A DNA stretch of 64,000 nt from Dastarcus helophoroides (GCA_028583605.1 CM053327.1:29128626-29192625), one strand, 5' to 3'; counted from the stretch's first letter, positions 23,054 to 35,240 are shown. Notes: generated by a model not told the origin, from the sequence alone. A program made the numbers and translations.

Positions 23054-24768
23054 CAAATCTAGAATATTTTTACAATTAAAATTACTTTCAGGCTCAGCGC
23101 TGGCTATTGCATGAATATTGCCTTAAAATGTGGATATTATTTGCTGATAATGATTTTAAGGACAAAATTAAAAAAATAGAAAGTCTATTTTAAATTAGAA
23201 CTTCTACAAAATTTAATATTTTGAAGAAAAATCATATTTCTAAAACAAAATTTGTACTGAATTTTTTTGAAATTTGTACTGTTTCTTCTCGAAACTTTAA
23301 TTTTGAATTTTAGAATTTAAACCCTGAAATTTCTATCTCTTTCACAAAATTATGACTTTAAAATAGAATTTTCGAACCTAATCTTAAAATTTTGTAAATA
23401 ATTTCTTGTAATTTTAACTTAAATAACTTGCAATACTCAAAGGGCATAATAGGGTTACCCTTTACGAGTTATAATATGAATCCTATAATATAAAACGAGT
23501 TACAATAAAAAAGTATATCAAGATTAAGGTTAAAACTCAAAAAAAAAATTAGTGATCTCGATACTAAACATAACATTCCGAAGACAAAGTCCAGATTTAA
23601 AAAAAAATTAAAACTTCTAAAAAAATGTTAAATAATTTTGAATTTTCTTGACTTTCTATATTTTTCAATATTTCTCTTTAATCTCCATATTTCAACCCCA
23701 AATTTTTCCAGAAATTTTAATTAATTTTGATATTTTAGCTTCAAAATTGAAAGTGCATGTACCTGCAAAATTTAAATTAAAAAACTAGAAATTCTCTATT
23801 CCCAATTTTCAAAAAAGTCTAAATTTTTAAAACAACTTAAAGTTGTTTTTCCCGGCCAGCTTTTCCACTTTTAAAAAGCACAATACGTGTGCACTGATGT
23901 TGCAAAATTGTTTACGTTTATCAGCTACTGAAAAAAAAAAAATATATATAAACAAATACTGAACTCTTTGGTTTTTTTTTGAATAAATTGCTTATTATGA
24001 TTTGGAACTATGGGGCGCTTGATCCCTCGGATTGTGGATCATTACCCCCATCCATGTCACTGATTCGCATTCCAAATTAAAAAAATAAATTCGCAGTCGA
24101 GGTGCGATTTGATCGTAAGAACAAATCAACAATTTATTGATTTATTACCAGTCTTCAAATTTTTTAAAATTCGGATTGCCTCATGTCATTAGATTATTTC
24201 TAATATTCTCTGCCTTTCACACTCTTAAGAAATACTTTCATTGCAGTCGACACAAACCGTCTTTAATGATGTCGAAATTCGAATTGTTGACTACTAGAAG
24301 AAAGTGAGCAGCCGGGTGTAAGTCACGTTTTGAAATATTTAATAAAAATTGGTGCAGTTTATTTTAAAGGTGTGGTAAAAATTTTACAATTGCATTTTTC
24401 TTTTTTGTTGCATAAAACGTTTAAATTGTGCAAAATTTAACCGGTCACATTTTAGGTTCAATATCCCCATTGTTCAGTTGCATAAGTCCGTCATTGAATT
24501 CGAAAAGCTCACTTGATGTCAATGTGATGAATATTCAGTTGGAAGTGTATTCATCTTTGAGGAATAAGTCGCCAATAATAATAAGGGGAAAGTGAACTGA
24601 ATTATTTTGCGATACCAGTTGAAGCGAATTTTAGAAATATGTTAAAGATGCGAACTGAATATTTATAAGAAAGCAGAAAGCTTCAAATAATCTAAGTCTG
24701 GTATTAAGTGGCCCAGTTCAGAAATATTGATATAACAGCTGGCCCCCATGACCTTGTGCAAGGTCCAA
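23054..24768. other. intergenic AT-rich sequence
   Basis: 23100-23900 is A/T filler similar in style to the neighbouring elements; 23930-24770 is more balanced. No gene or terminal repeats recognised. Confidence 0.4.
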
Positions 24769-24778
24769 TAAGGTCATA

Positions 24779-24935
24779 AATTCAAATACAAATCTTGTCC
24801 CCTGAAATCAAGAAAGATTAAAAAACACAACAAAGGTTGCTCCAACGCGTTTCGACAGCTAACCTATCATCTTCAGAGAGATTTGTATTTCAATGTTTGA
24901 AGATAACTAAGGACCAGCACGTTTCACCAAAACAG
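24779..24935 (+). mobile_element. palindromic retroposon, copy 7
   Basis: Left arm complete; the right arm is shortened to ATTTGTATTTCAATGTTTGA followed by the tail GGACCAGCACGTTTCACCAAAACAG. Flanked by the exact 10-base repeat TAAGGTCATA at 24769-24778 and 24936-24945, a good target duplication. Confidence 0.8.
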
Positions 24936-24945
24936 TAAGGTCATA

Positions 24946-25833
24946 TTTCAAAATAAAATAACTTCTCATTTGATTTTAATCGAATAATAGATCTACTGGT
25001 TCGCACTCCTTATTCTAGTACTCATCAGAATTGTAGGTGGCGTGCAATATTATATCAGTTATAAATATTGGTGATTGGTTTCTTTTACAAAATAAAATTG
25101 TTAGCAGTTAAATTTTTGACGTAAAAAGTTAAGTTTTACTAAAAAAAAATAGCCTAAAAGGTACCCCTAAAAATGCTCTACTTTTTAGTAAAAGTTTTAT
25201 TAAAATCGATTTAGCAGTTTCCAAGGTTAGCCCGGACAAATAATTAAGCGACAGACAGACAGACAGACGCTTAATGTTATTAATATATATTGACATTTGT
25301 GATATTTAGGTCAACTTATACACAGTGAGAGGTTTCTCTTAGCTGATTTTAGACAAGAACTGAACTGAACTGAAAAACTGTACTACAATAATGGCAGAAT
25401 TTTTTTCTTAATTTTGACGAAATTTTGTACAGTAGATACTTTGAAATTGGGTAAATTTCAAATCAGGTAAGTTACGAAAAAATGTATAACACGGCTATTA
25501 TCGTACAAATTATGTAACATTTTCCGCAACCGACTTCAAAAAAAATATTTAAATTTTTAATTAAATGGGAAATGCTGACAAAAATTTCTAAAAGAAAAAT
25601 AGTACTGGGACAAGATACTTGTGATATTTAAAAACATATTTCAAACGTCATTTCATTACAAAGATAAGAAGAAGGTTAGATTCTAAACGCAATAAAAAAA
25701 AAAATCGGAGTAATAAAGAGTTTGAGAGTTATAATTGAAAAAAATTAAAATAAATGAGAAATCGGAAAATACGTCATAGTTATTAGACATCGGTAACTGA
25801 TTCTGATTTGAACTCATCATTGTAACGATATAG
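24946..25833. other. spacer with a second non-LTR 3' tail
   Basis: Positions 25150-25276 carry AAAAGTTTTATTAAAATCGA, TTAGCCCGGACAAA and a short CAGACAGA tract, matching the tail at 5648-5836. The rest is unassigned. Confidence 0.5.
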
Positions 25834-25845
25834 AAGCAAAAATAT

Positions 25846-26040
25846 TGATACACAAATCTTGTGCCTTGAAACCAAGAAAGTTTAAAAAATACTAACACCT
25901 AATCCTAAGTACGTTTATGAAGATGATACCTTGCCTGTCGAAATGCGTTAGTTGTATTTTTTAATCTTTCTTGGTTTCAGAGGACAAGATTTGTACATCA
26001 ATTTTTGGAGATAACCAAGAAGAAGTCCGTTCCACAAAAA
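25846..26040 (+). mobile_element. palindromic A-tailed retroposon, copy 8
   Basis: Arms and tail AAGAAGTCCGTTCCACAAAAA are present, with a diverged loop. Flanked by the exact 12-base repeat AAGCAAAAATAT at 25834-25845 and 26041-26052. Confidence 0.85.
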
Positions 26041-26052
26041 AAGCAAAAATAT

Positions 26053-26418
26053 GTAGATGTAAATGCCATTACTTCAAGATATTTCCCTAACCTGCGAAAT
26101 GAGCATCGAAATTCCATGAGTGTATAACTTTAGAATGCGTTTACGTAAAAACGGCACCGCTACGTATCCTAATATTTTACTATTTCATTCACAATATTAT
26201 TCTACATAACATATTACTCATTAAAAAAAAAATCTATACAAAGATTTGGCAGCAATAAATGATCTCTTCGAAAACATCCTTCGCATATCTCAGCTTCGGA
26301 ACCAACACATCTTTTAATTTTGCAAGCGTATAGGTAACACTTGATAAGATCTGACAGAAATTTAAAAAAAATCTATCGAAAAGTAATTGAGCGATGAACT
26401 TAAGCAAACTGTTTTTTA
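26053..26418. other. spacer, nothing recognised
   Basis: Short unassigned stretch between retroposon copy 8 and the hAT element. Confidence 0.4.
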
Positions 26419-26426
26419 CTTATAAT

Positions 26427-27558
26427 CACGGCTCGGATTTTATGCAAATGCATATAATTTGCATATTTTTCATATCTTATCAACTTAGTGCATATAATTA
26501 AATGAAGTGCTTATGACGGCATATTTTTGTGAACTTTTAGGATTTTTATATTTCATTCTAAAGACACCTAGACACCTAAAGACAGTAGTCTTCCCCAACT
26601 GCCGATAAAAGAATTTCTCGAACATTGGATGAGGAAAAAATATTTTGCAAAGTTTGCAGCAAAATGGTAAGAAGTAACTCTTTATTTTATTATAAAACCT
26701 ATTGTTTCATATGTTTTTTTTTATTTTCTCTAAGATTCCGGCTGAAAAGGAATTTTAGATAAAGCAACACATTAAAACTTCTTTGCATCAAAAACAAACT
26801 ACAGAATTCAAAATTTGACAAAAAACTGCAAATGTCACTGCTTCAGACAACTGCTTTATCCTCTAGAAGCAATAAAGAGGACAAAATTAATGTGGATTTA
26901 TGCAATGCACTAATTTCTGCCAATATACTTTTGGCTAAGTTGACCAATGTCAGTTTCAGACAATTTTTGGTAAAATATACCAATAAGCAAATACCCGATG
27001 AAAGCACTTTACGAAAAAATTATGATAATAAAATTTACAAAAAAACAATGCGAGACATCCGTGAAATAATAGGGGACAACTATATTTATTTTTCAGTGGA
27101 TGAAACTACGGACAGTTGTGGACGATGTATCACAAGTTTAATTATTGGAATTTTAAATGCAGACAAATTTGGTGCAGGTTATTTAATAAGTGCAAAAGAA
27201 TTGACAAAACTAATAACGCAACAATATGTAGGTTTGTAAACGAGGGACTTAAAATTTTTTTTCTTCGAGCTGCTTGTCGATTTGAAAAAGTAGTTTTGAT
27301 GCTAACAGGTACTGCTCCTTACATGATGAAATTAGGTCAAAATCTTAAAAATCTTTATCCCAATTTAAGTTAATAAAGTCCTTACGCAACTGTTTGAAAT
27401 ACAGATTATTCAAATTAAAAAGATTTTTTTTATATTATATACATATCATGCATATAATCGTGCATATTTTTGGGAATTATCTGCATACAATGGGGATTTC
27501 AGGTGCATATATATGGGCATATTTTAATCATTTCTTGTGTATATGAATCCGAGCCTTG
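26427..27558 (+). mobile_element. decayed hAT element with transposase relic
   Basis: Terminal inverted repeats CACGGCTCGGATT (left) and, read in reverse, CAAGGCTCGGATT (right), one mismatch in 13. Flanked by the exact 8-base duplication CTTATAAT (26419-26426; 27559-27566). Several TGCATAT/GCATATTTTT subterminal repeats lie near both ends, typical of transposase-binding arrays. Internally deleted: only about 770 bases of transposase relic remain. Confidence 0.88.
26610..27373 (+). pseudogene. hAT transposase relic, CGGBP1-like
   Basis: A first segment reads DEEKIFCKVCSKM and ends at a GT splice donor (26667). After a 68-base apparent intron (26667-26734, ending TCTCTAAG) it continues IPAEKEF, a stop, IKQHIKTSLH, completing a C-x2-C...H-x5-H BED-like finger. 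Then, after further stops and a frame change, 26832-27239 encodes LCNALISANILLAKL, ESTLRKNY and YIYFSVDETTDSCGR, motifs of hAT-derived CGG-repeat-binding-like proteins. Another shift leads to FFLRAACRFEKV at about 27258. At least three stops and two frame changes make it non-functional. Confidence 0.72.
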
Positions 27559-27566
27559 CTTATAAT

Positions 27567-28846
27567 CAATATTTTTAATTACCTACATTATAAAATGAGT
27601 TATGAGCGCTTTCGTGTGAAAAAAGCAGCAGTGTTGGTAACATGACAGAGTTGAAGAAAATCTATGCAAAAGCAATTGACCGGTGAACTACCTTAAGTGC
27701 TATAACAAGCAGTTTTTGTTTTTGCAGCCATTAAATTGGTTACATGATAAACATTTAAGATATTTTTCTTGGTTTTATTCACTCGATATTGGTATTTGAT
27801 CTGAAGTACAAGAAATTACTGTTTACTTATCATCTATATGATATATCACCGACTACAGGATTTAACAATAACATATAACATTATTTTTGTACAAAATTGT
27901 TTTTCTAGCAAGTCTCGATAGATTTCTTATATTTAATTTATATTATTCGGATAATCATGTTGAATCATTTGTTACAAACAGCTATCAATAGTGAATACCT
28001 ACCATTCTAATCATTTTACTTAACAAATTAGAATTTTATTTAGCACTTAAACTATATCTTTAATTAATTTTGTGTTAAACGCTTTGTTTAACATTATAGA
28101 GACATCCAGTAATATTATGGTCGTTTGACTAAAGGCATATTTTTTATTTTGATGTTAACTGAATTGGGTACTTTTTAAATTTTAGTACTATTAGTGAACT
28201 TAGTACTATTGGTAGGAGAAGTACCTACAAAGTGACATATGGTTTTGTTTTTGGGTAATACTTTATTGGTAGGGTAGACTGGGGCCGGCTGAAACAAGGT
28301 ACGATTGAAACAAACCTAATAACACTGGTCTTCACTGATTTTACCACACAAACTCTGGTAGGTAACTGTGTTTGAACTACCTACTCCCATCATGGAACCG
28401 TACTTATTTTTTTTCCATCACGCCCAGCTTTCTTCTGACAAGGTAAAATGTATTTTTGGAAATGTGGTCTTTCCAAATACTGTTCGTTTTTATTTAGGTC
28501 CATATATTATTTACATCTAAAAAATTTCATCAGAAATAAAACATATTGTTATCATATTAATTCTTCATTTGAAGTCCTTTTTATCGTTAAAATTTGGGTA
28601 CTTTTTATGTGAATGGGACACCAGGCATCGAGAAAATTACGATTAGGAAAAAGTTTGTGCTACACGTAGATCTTTAAATTGTAAATAGAAATCTGTAAAG
28701 CATTTACACTTGTAAAGCTCTCTGGTATATTTCTACCACCACTTCATATCAAATTAGGCTTACCAAAAATTTTCTAGATGGGATGGTTCCCAATAAAAAT
28801 GGATTTTTATATTTCAAAGAGAAATTCCCCAGAATAAGTGAAGTAG
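27567..28846. other. intergenic, nothing recognised
   Basis: Moderately AT-rich, non-repetitive sequence. No open frame with recognisable similarity. Confidence 0.4.
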
Positions 28847-29026
28847 TTTTTTTTCTGATAAGGAGGGGAAACCCTTCATGGGCTCCCATCCACGTGGATG
28901 AGGAGTATCAGACTCCTACTGACTAAAACCCGTCATCATTTCTCCAGGCACTGCTTCCTCTTCGGTACTACCCGTCGGGGCATTTCTTCAAAGAGGATCT
29001 TCTTTAGTTGTTTACTTAGTTTCCTT

Positions 29027-32000
29027 TTACCTTCCTTGCTCCATGTCCTTCCATTTTTTTGGTATTATATTGGTTACAAATTTGCCAATTTCATTCCAGT
29101 ATTTTTTGGATGGTAGCATCTTGATTACCAGATTTTGCGGCGTCAGTGTTTCAGTTATTCTCTCGGCTTCCTCCTTTTCTTCCTTCCACCCTTCACACTC
29201 AAAAACCGTGTGTTCCACATTGTCTTCTCTATCGCAGTACATGCATCTGGATGTGCCACTGTGTGTAAATCGTTTTAGGTACGCTTGGAAATTTCCATGT
29301 CCTGTAAGGACAGTAGAACAGCGTAAGAAAGTAGTTAAATCCTCCCCATTGTCTAGTTATCCATAGGATGATATCTGAAATCAATCGTTTTGTTTACTTT
29401 GCTTTCCCTGTATTAGCTCACCATCTTTCTTGCCACTTCTCTATTGTTATGTTAAGTGCTGTGGCCCGGGGTTCTCCGTCTCTGATCCTGTCTCTTTCTT
29501 CTATTAATAGGTCTAGATGTGATATTCTGGCTAAAACTAAGGCTGCTTCTGAGGATATGGTTCTGTATCCACTTATTATTCTTAGGGCGGTTCTCCTTTG
29601 TACACTAATCAGCTTGTTTTTATAAGCTTTCTTTGTCAGCGCGCGTTTCCATATGCTGTGCCCGTACATCATTATGGACTGCGTGACTGAGGATAGTATT
29701 CTCCTAGTATTTTCTCTCGGACCACCAATTTTGGGCATTATTTGACTTATGTTGTTAGTTGCTTTGGTGCATTTTTCTGTTATCATCTTGATATGATGTC
29801 CCATCCTCATGTTTCTATCTATGTGTTTTCCTAGGTACTTGAGGTGTTCTGCACTTTCTACTTCTGTAGTTCCTACCTTTAGTGACATTTTTTTACCGTT
29901 TTTCGTCCTGATAGAATTACAACCTCCGTTTTCTGTGGAGCTATACTCAGTCTCTTTTCTTCTATACATTTTGTGACATTTTGTGTTGCTTTGGTGCATT
30001 TTTCTGTTATCATCTTGATATGATGTTCCATTCTCATGTTTCTACCTATGTGTATTCCTAAGTACTTGAGGTGTTCCGTACTTTCTACTTCTGTAGTTCC
30101 TATCTTTACTGACATTTTTTTTTACCGTTTTTCCTCCTGATAGAATTACAACATCCGTTTTCTGTGGAGCGTTACTCAGTTTTTTTCTTCTATCCATCTT
30201 GTGACATTTTATATTGCTGCATTGGCTGCTGTTTCAACTGCCTCTTTTGTTTTTTCTACTATAATAATACCTAGATCGTTGGCATATCCTATAAGTTTGA
30301 CCCCTCTTGGAACCTTCACCTTAAGTACCCCGACATAGTAGATGTTTCACAGGGTGGGTCCGAGTATCGAGCCTTGTGGCACTCTGCAGTTTACTTGCAT
30401 ACTTGCATTGCTTCCCACACATAGGTTTCTGTCTTCCAAATAACTTGCCAGTATATTATAAAGGTATGGAGCTATTCGCCTTTGTCTAAGGCCATCCCAG
30501 GGAACAGAATTGAATGCATTTTTGACATCCACAGTTACTAGGATACACCTTTTTCTATTTCCTTTGACGTTAGCACTTTCTGTTATATTAATTATTCTTT
30601 CTAGGGCACTTATTCTTGACCTTTTCTCCCGAAAACTATATTGTTCTTCGGATAGGCGTCCTTGTCTTTCTATCTCTTCCTTCAGTCTTTCTAACAGCAT
30701 TTGTTCCAGTAGTTTTCCCATTACATTTATAATGCATATCGGCCGGTAGGTCTTTTCATTTTGGCTTGGTTTACCCTTCTCTAGTAGGACCATTCTTGCG
30801 GTTTTCCAAATATTTGGAAATGAACCTGTTTGTAACACCTGATTCATGACAGTAAGGCATTCTTCCGGATATTCTTTTATCACGGGCGTGGCAATTTCTG
30901 TCGTGAGGCCATCTGACCCGGCGCTTTCTATGCCTTCAGCCTATCCATCGACTTCAGCAATTCTTCTATCGTAAACATCGGGATATCCTCTTGAGTGGTT
31001 TCCAATTTGTCCCATTTCGTGACTTGTCCTTTTGGAAATGGTTTTTCTGCCTCTTCCATTTGTTTTTGATCCGTTAGTTGAATACTTGGGGATTTCAATT
31101 TCTTGGTAACAATTTGGTAGCCTCTTCCCCATATATCCGTCTCGACTTCTGTTATTACCTCTTTCTAAGCCCGCATTTTGGCGTCAATGATCGCCTTTTT
31201 TAATTCCTGTCTTTTTATCTTGTATATTTGTCTTATTTCGGTTTTTTGGTCTTCATTTCCTTGCTTGTTAGTTCTTATCATAATTCTCCTTCTTTGTATG
31301 CAGGATTTTCGTTTATGCGATATTTCTTCGGACCACCAATATACGGGCTTTTTGTTTCTTTTATTTCCTTTCTTTCTGAATGTGACATTACAAGCTTTCT
31401 CTATCATCTTGTTCGAGTCTTCCGCCATTGTCTTTTTGTTTCTCTTTTAATAGTCTTTCAACTTCTCTGACTAAATCGTTTATATCACTTGTCTTTATGT
31501 GCCATCTTTTCACTAAATTCGTCTCCTCCTTCGTAGGTAATTGAGTTTTATCATATATTTCATAGCTAATGTAGTTGTGACAGCTAAGGGGTTCTTCTTC
31601 CAATACCTTCCAGTTTTCTATGTTATTTGCTAGTTTCCTAGTGCTTAATGTGATATCAATGAAGGATTCACTCTCGCCTCGCATGAAGGTGAGTGTTTCC
31701 CCTTGATTATGTATAATATAGTTCTCTTCCTCTAGCCATTCAGTTAGTATTTCTTCTCTTTTATCTTGGGTTTTAGAGCCCCATATAAAGGATTTAGCGT
31801 CAAAATCGCCCCCACTACTATTTCCTTGGTTTGTCTTTTCATGTCGTTCTTGAGACCATTCAAACATGATGTGAACTGAGATACTACCACATTCGGAGAG
31901 ATGTAACACCCGTATATAATTATATCGTCTAGCTCAATCCACACGAAACCGTTTCCTTTTCCGTAGTTTGCTACTTTGATTTCCTTGCTTGACACTTTTA

Positions 32001-32160
32001 CTGCCACATTTAGATTATCTTCGATAAACCAGCCACTATTTTTCACCTTTTCTTGTTCACTTCTGCTAGAACTATTATATCTGTGTTTCCTTTTATAGCT
32101 ACTTTGTATATTAGGTCCATAGCTTCCCTACCTCTGACTATGTTCCATTTTATTATTTTT
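29027..32160 (-). pseudogene. LINE ORF2 remnant (endonuclease, RT, CCHC)
   Basis: In order on the minus strand: APE-type endonuclease pieces (32046-31388) with IIYGCYISPN, GGDFDAKS, FIDITLST and LSCHNYI, where the usual SDH Asp is Cys; a linker; RT (30883-30240) with YRPICIINVMGKLLE, VDVKNAFNSV, VPQGSILGPTL and GYANDLGI, where the catalytic YADD has become YAND; a thumb region with EHLKYLG and MYGHSIWKRAL; and CMYCDREDNVEHTVFEC (C-x2-C-x7-H-x4-C). A 227-base direct duplication at 29761-30216 repeats the VGTTEVES...EHLKYLG segment. Several frame changes and stops. Plus-strand frames over this region are shadows. Confidence 0.85.
29761..30216 (-). repeat. internal tandem duplication in LINE ORF2
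   Basis: Unit 29761-29987 and unit 29988-30216 are near-identical (227 and 229 bases, differing in a T run of 7 against 9 and about 20 substitutions). GCTTTGGTGCATTTTTCTGT begins at 29761 and again at 29988. The length is not a multiple of three, so it breaks ORF2. Confidence 0.85.
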
Positions 32161-32208
32161 ATAATCCACTACTTTGGGACTCCCTTCTTGCCTCCTTATG
32201 CAGACTGT

Positions 32209-33550
32209 TCATCCTTCCCCTTTTTTTTTGCTTTTAATCCCAATAGCCATTTCTCTGTATTTGGGACATCTCATAGTCTCCGCCTTGTGACCTTTAGTGT
32301 CATATAAGTAACACATTTCTTTATTTTTGCAGTTCTTTGCTTGATGACTAGCTTTACCGCACTTATGGCAGCTCTCTTCGTTTCTATCTGCCTTGCACTC
32401 CTTTGCTTTATGTCCTACCTTATAACAGTTATAACACTTGGGTACAGTGTCCATTTCTTTAAACCTCCATCTTTGCCACCCTTTACCAATCCTTTTCTTT
32501 AATATCAGTTCCCTGTCAGTTTCTGGACACGTTGTGACAAATGCATGTTTGAGTCCTTCTCTGTTGGCCTTTTCCGACACTTTCACTGTTATTTCTTCCA
32601 GTTTCTTTTTGTTTCTATTTATCTCCGCTTCTATGACTTCTTTGGCTTCTTCATCTGTTGTTAATTCGTCTATATCTAATATCATTATTGTTTGTTTATG
32701 GCTTCTTAATCCACTTTGGCTATTTTTTCTAACTTTGTTATTAGCCTTTCCCTAAATTCTTTTCACTATTTTTGCTATTTTCCTCTGATTTTTAATTGTA
32801 TATTGGCATTTTTTTTTGTTTATTCTACCCACCGTTATGCCTTCCGATATATTCTCAGTCTCATGCTTCTGAGTACATCTACATATGATACTCCTTCTTA
32901 TAGTTTTAGAATTATTGTTTCTTCATTTCTTTGTTTCCTATTTCTACTATTTCTATTCGTATATCTTCATAACCGTTTGCTGTACTTACATGCCTTTTTT
33001 TGTTGCATATTACTTCCGCTTCGGAGTTTCTGTTTCCGCAAACATATTCTAATATTTTCCGCATGGTTTCCTCGTCAGCCTGTTTTGTTGTTATGCATAT
33101 CAACTTGTCTTCTTTTTGTTTATTTTTTATTTTGAAGGCTTTATTTATGTTCATGATCAGATTAGCTTTGTCTTTATTTGTTTTCCCACCCTCTTCTGTC
33201 GCAATTATGAATATATGCTTCTTTTTACTTTCTTTGATGGTCTCATCAGTTCCCATCACGTCACTTGTTATTATATTACACATCATTTTCACTGTTTCCG
33301 TATTTTCTTCTTCCGTGAGTTTTAGGAACTGTAGACCACCTTCGGTCGCCGTTTTACACACGGCTTCTTCTAGTTTTTCTCCTTTATTTATCACTCTAAT
33401 CAGATTTCTGTTTTTGATAGATATCCAGTTTTGTTCGACCATTTGGCATTTCTTATAAACTTCTTCTGGCCACTTTTCTTTTATTACGCTTAGTATCTCC
33501 TGGCTTTTCTTTTTTTTTATTGGTATTGTATTGCTAATTTCTTCTTTCAT
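32209..33550 (-). pseudogene. LINE ORF1 remnant, gag-like with zinc knuckles
   Basis: Two overlapping-frame segments: 33550-32912 (Lys/Glu-rich N-terminal part) and 32685-32209. The latter has CYNCYKVGHKAKEC and CHKCGKASHQAKNC, two intact C-x2-C-x4-H-x4-C knuckles, and a third, CYLYDTKGHKAETMRC, in which the second Cys is Tyr. Stops separate the segments near 32760-32910. Such knuckles bind nucleic acid in LINE ribonucleoprotein particles. Confidence 0.8.
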
Positions 33551-34275
33551 TTTCTCTATAAATCTAATAGCAGTTCCATGTCGCTATATACTATATAGCT
33601 GTTCAGTTTCCTTATAGCACTTTTAATTCCTTTTTTCGTATTCGGTATTTCTTTGATTAGGTTTTTCAGGATCTTAACTTGCTCCTCTGTTCTTTTCAGT
33701 AATTCTTTAAGGCTGGAGTGCTCCCTATTTACAGCTTTAAGGAAGAGACTTTGATCTTCTACTGTTTTCTCGAGGGACTCTACGCGTTTCCTTTTTTGTT
33801 CTCTATCCCTGCTAGGGTTCCGGCTTGGTGTATCCCTGTGATCCTCCTTTGTGTTGCGATCTTAATAAATTATTGAGATTGGTGGGAATCTAGCAATAAA
33901 GTCTCTCTGCTTAAATCGGTTTTCATTTTTGTGTTCTTCTATATTGACGTTACTTTCCGTTCTCCTTATGTCTGTGTCTGACGTAAACACGCAGTCTTCC
34001 ACTTCGCCCATGTTAAATGAAGGAGTGTCCCCCCAGAATCCGTGGGAGAGTCCTCTATAGAGGAGTGGGATTTCCCGGCGTAACCGGGACCCACCTGAGG
34101 TAAATTCCTTTTAGTTTGATCTTCCATCCTTCATGCTTCCCTTTTGGTCGGTTTTTAGGACGAGCAAGGACTACTGCAGGTCTATTCTTCATGAGTGGCC
34201 CCAACCATGCAGGGGATGTTGTTCGGGTCCGTGGGGGCACAACTTCCCAAAATATGCCTAAGCATACCCCCTGCG
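33551..34275 (-). other. 5' region of the R1-type LINE
   Basis: GC-richer than the surroundings, with GGGACCCACCTGAGG and GCAGGGGGTATGCTTAGGCA near the 5' end. The frame at 34240-34055 minus (MPPRTRTTSPAWLGPLMKNR...) may be the start of ORF1 or untranslated leader; it is interrupted before the main ORF1 body. Confidence 0.6.
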
Positions 34276-34359
34276 AGTAGTAGTAGTAGCAGTAGTAGTA
34301 GTAGAAGTAGTAGTAGGAGTAGTAGGACTAGTAATAGTAGTAGTAGTAGTAGCAGTAGT
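34276..34359. repeat. (TAG)n microsatellite
   Basis: About 84 bases of TAG units with a few point changes (CAG, AAG, GAG, GAC). It directly adjoins the 5' end of the LINE and may be its target. Confidence 0.85.
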
Positions 34360-34924
34360 TGAACTTCAAATTAGGAGAATTAATAAGAGATTGGTTGTTT
34401 AAGGAAAAATTAAAAGTTTTGAAAAAATCAGCTTAAAGAGGTTTCAAGAATTTAATTGAAAATTTTTTGGTTTATCATAAGAGTAACATCTATAGGCATT
34501 TGGTTATTGGTTATTGGAGTAGAAAACTTTGGGTTGCAATATGGGGACCAAGATTCATTTTTTTAGACACATATCTTGACTTTGTTTCTACGAATTAAGA
34601 GAATCTGGGGGTTCTAAATGGTAAGAACCGAAAAAATTTCATGCGGACATTCCAATGAAGGAAAAACTTTATCAGGGCAGATTAAACTTAAAGCTGTTGA
34701 CTGACTAGTATTGATTGATCAATTAAAAGCTAAATAATCTAGAAAAATAAAGATTATAAGTTCCTAATGTACATTTTTAATGTTATATTTCTAATGATCC
34801 ATCATTTTTTAAACATTTAATAAACAAATATTGTGGGTGATGAAAATTTCAAAACTGCTTTTTTTAAATGACAACAACTAACACTATTAAAAACACAAAA
34901 GAAGTTCATGTGACATGACAAAAC
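34360..34924. other. intergenic, nothing recognised
   Basis: AT-rich with no recognisable gene; it may include the remains of a larger element 3' of the pogo-like remnant on the minus strand. Confidence 0.35.
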
Positions 34925-35240
34925 TTCGATTTTGTTCACAAAGTTCACAAATAAAGAAAGGCTTGGTCCTTCCAAGAATATCATCAGCACGAGAAGCTTG
35001 AGCCCAATGCAAACAATTTATGTGACTACTGTTCTCCAGGTTTCAATTGTGAAAGATCATTGCAATATGTGCATAGACAGTCCTCGTCATCATTCTTCTT
35101 CACTGTCATCTACAATAATTTTGAATTGTACATGAGGTTGTAATACATTTTGCTTTCATTGTCTTCTGAGCTGAACATTTGAACCCCGTGACCATCACTA
35201 CAAAAATCTGCAGTAAGAGGCTTGCATCGAGTCATTTTTC
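34925..35240 (-). pseudogene. pogo/Tigger-like transposase C-terminal remnant with PHD-type finger
   Basis: Minus-strand reading: MTRCKPLTADFCSDGHGV, then SSEDNESKMYYN, a stop, then NDDEDCLCTYCNDLSQLKPG. After a frame change comes INCLHWAQASRADDILG and PFFICELCEQNRS. The order CTYC, INC, HWA and ICELC matches the C-terminal zinc finger (C4HC3-like) that ends many insect DDE transposases of the pogo/CENP-B type. The DDE core itself was not found upstream. Two stops and a frameshift mean it is non-functional. Confidence 0.6.

Larger units (their letters stand above)
28847..34275 (-). mobile_element. R1-type non-LTR retrotransposon, near full length, decayed
   Basis: Read on the minus strand it has a GC-rich 5' region (34275 to ~33560), a gag-like ORF1, an endonuclease, a reverse transcriptase, a C-terminal CCHC finger and a short 3' end closed by eight A (plus-strand T at 28847-28854). 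ORF order, gag zinc knuckles and the GDFNAKS, VPQGS(I)LGPTL and terminal CCHC motifs place it in the R1 group. The 5' end abuts a TAG microsatellite and the 3' flank reads GAAGTAG. Many frameshifts and lost catalytic residues show it is dead. Confidence 0.85.

Noticed and set aside
31178..33458. Plus-strand hydrophobic open frames.
   Set aside because: They are antisense shadows of the minus-strand LINE ORF1 and ORF2.
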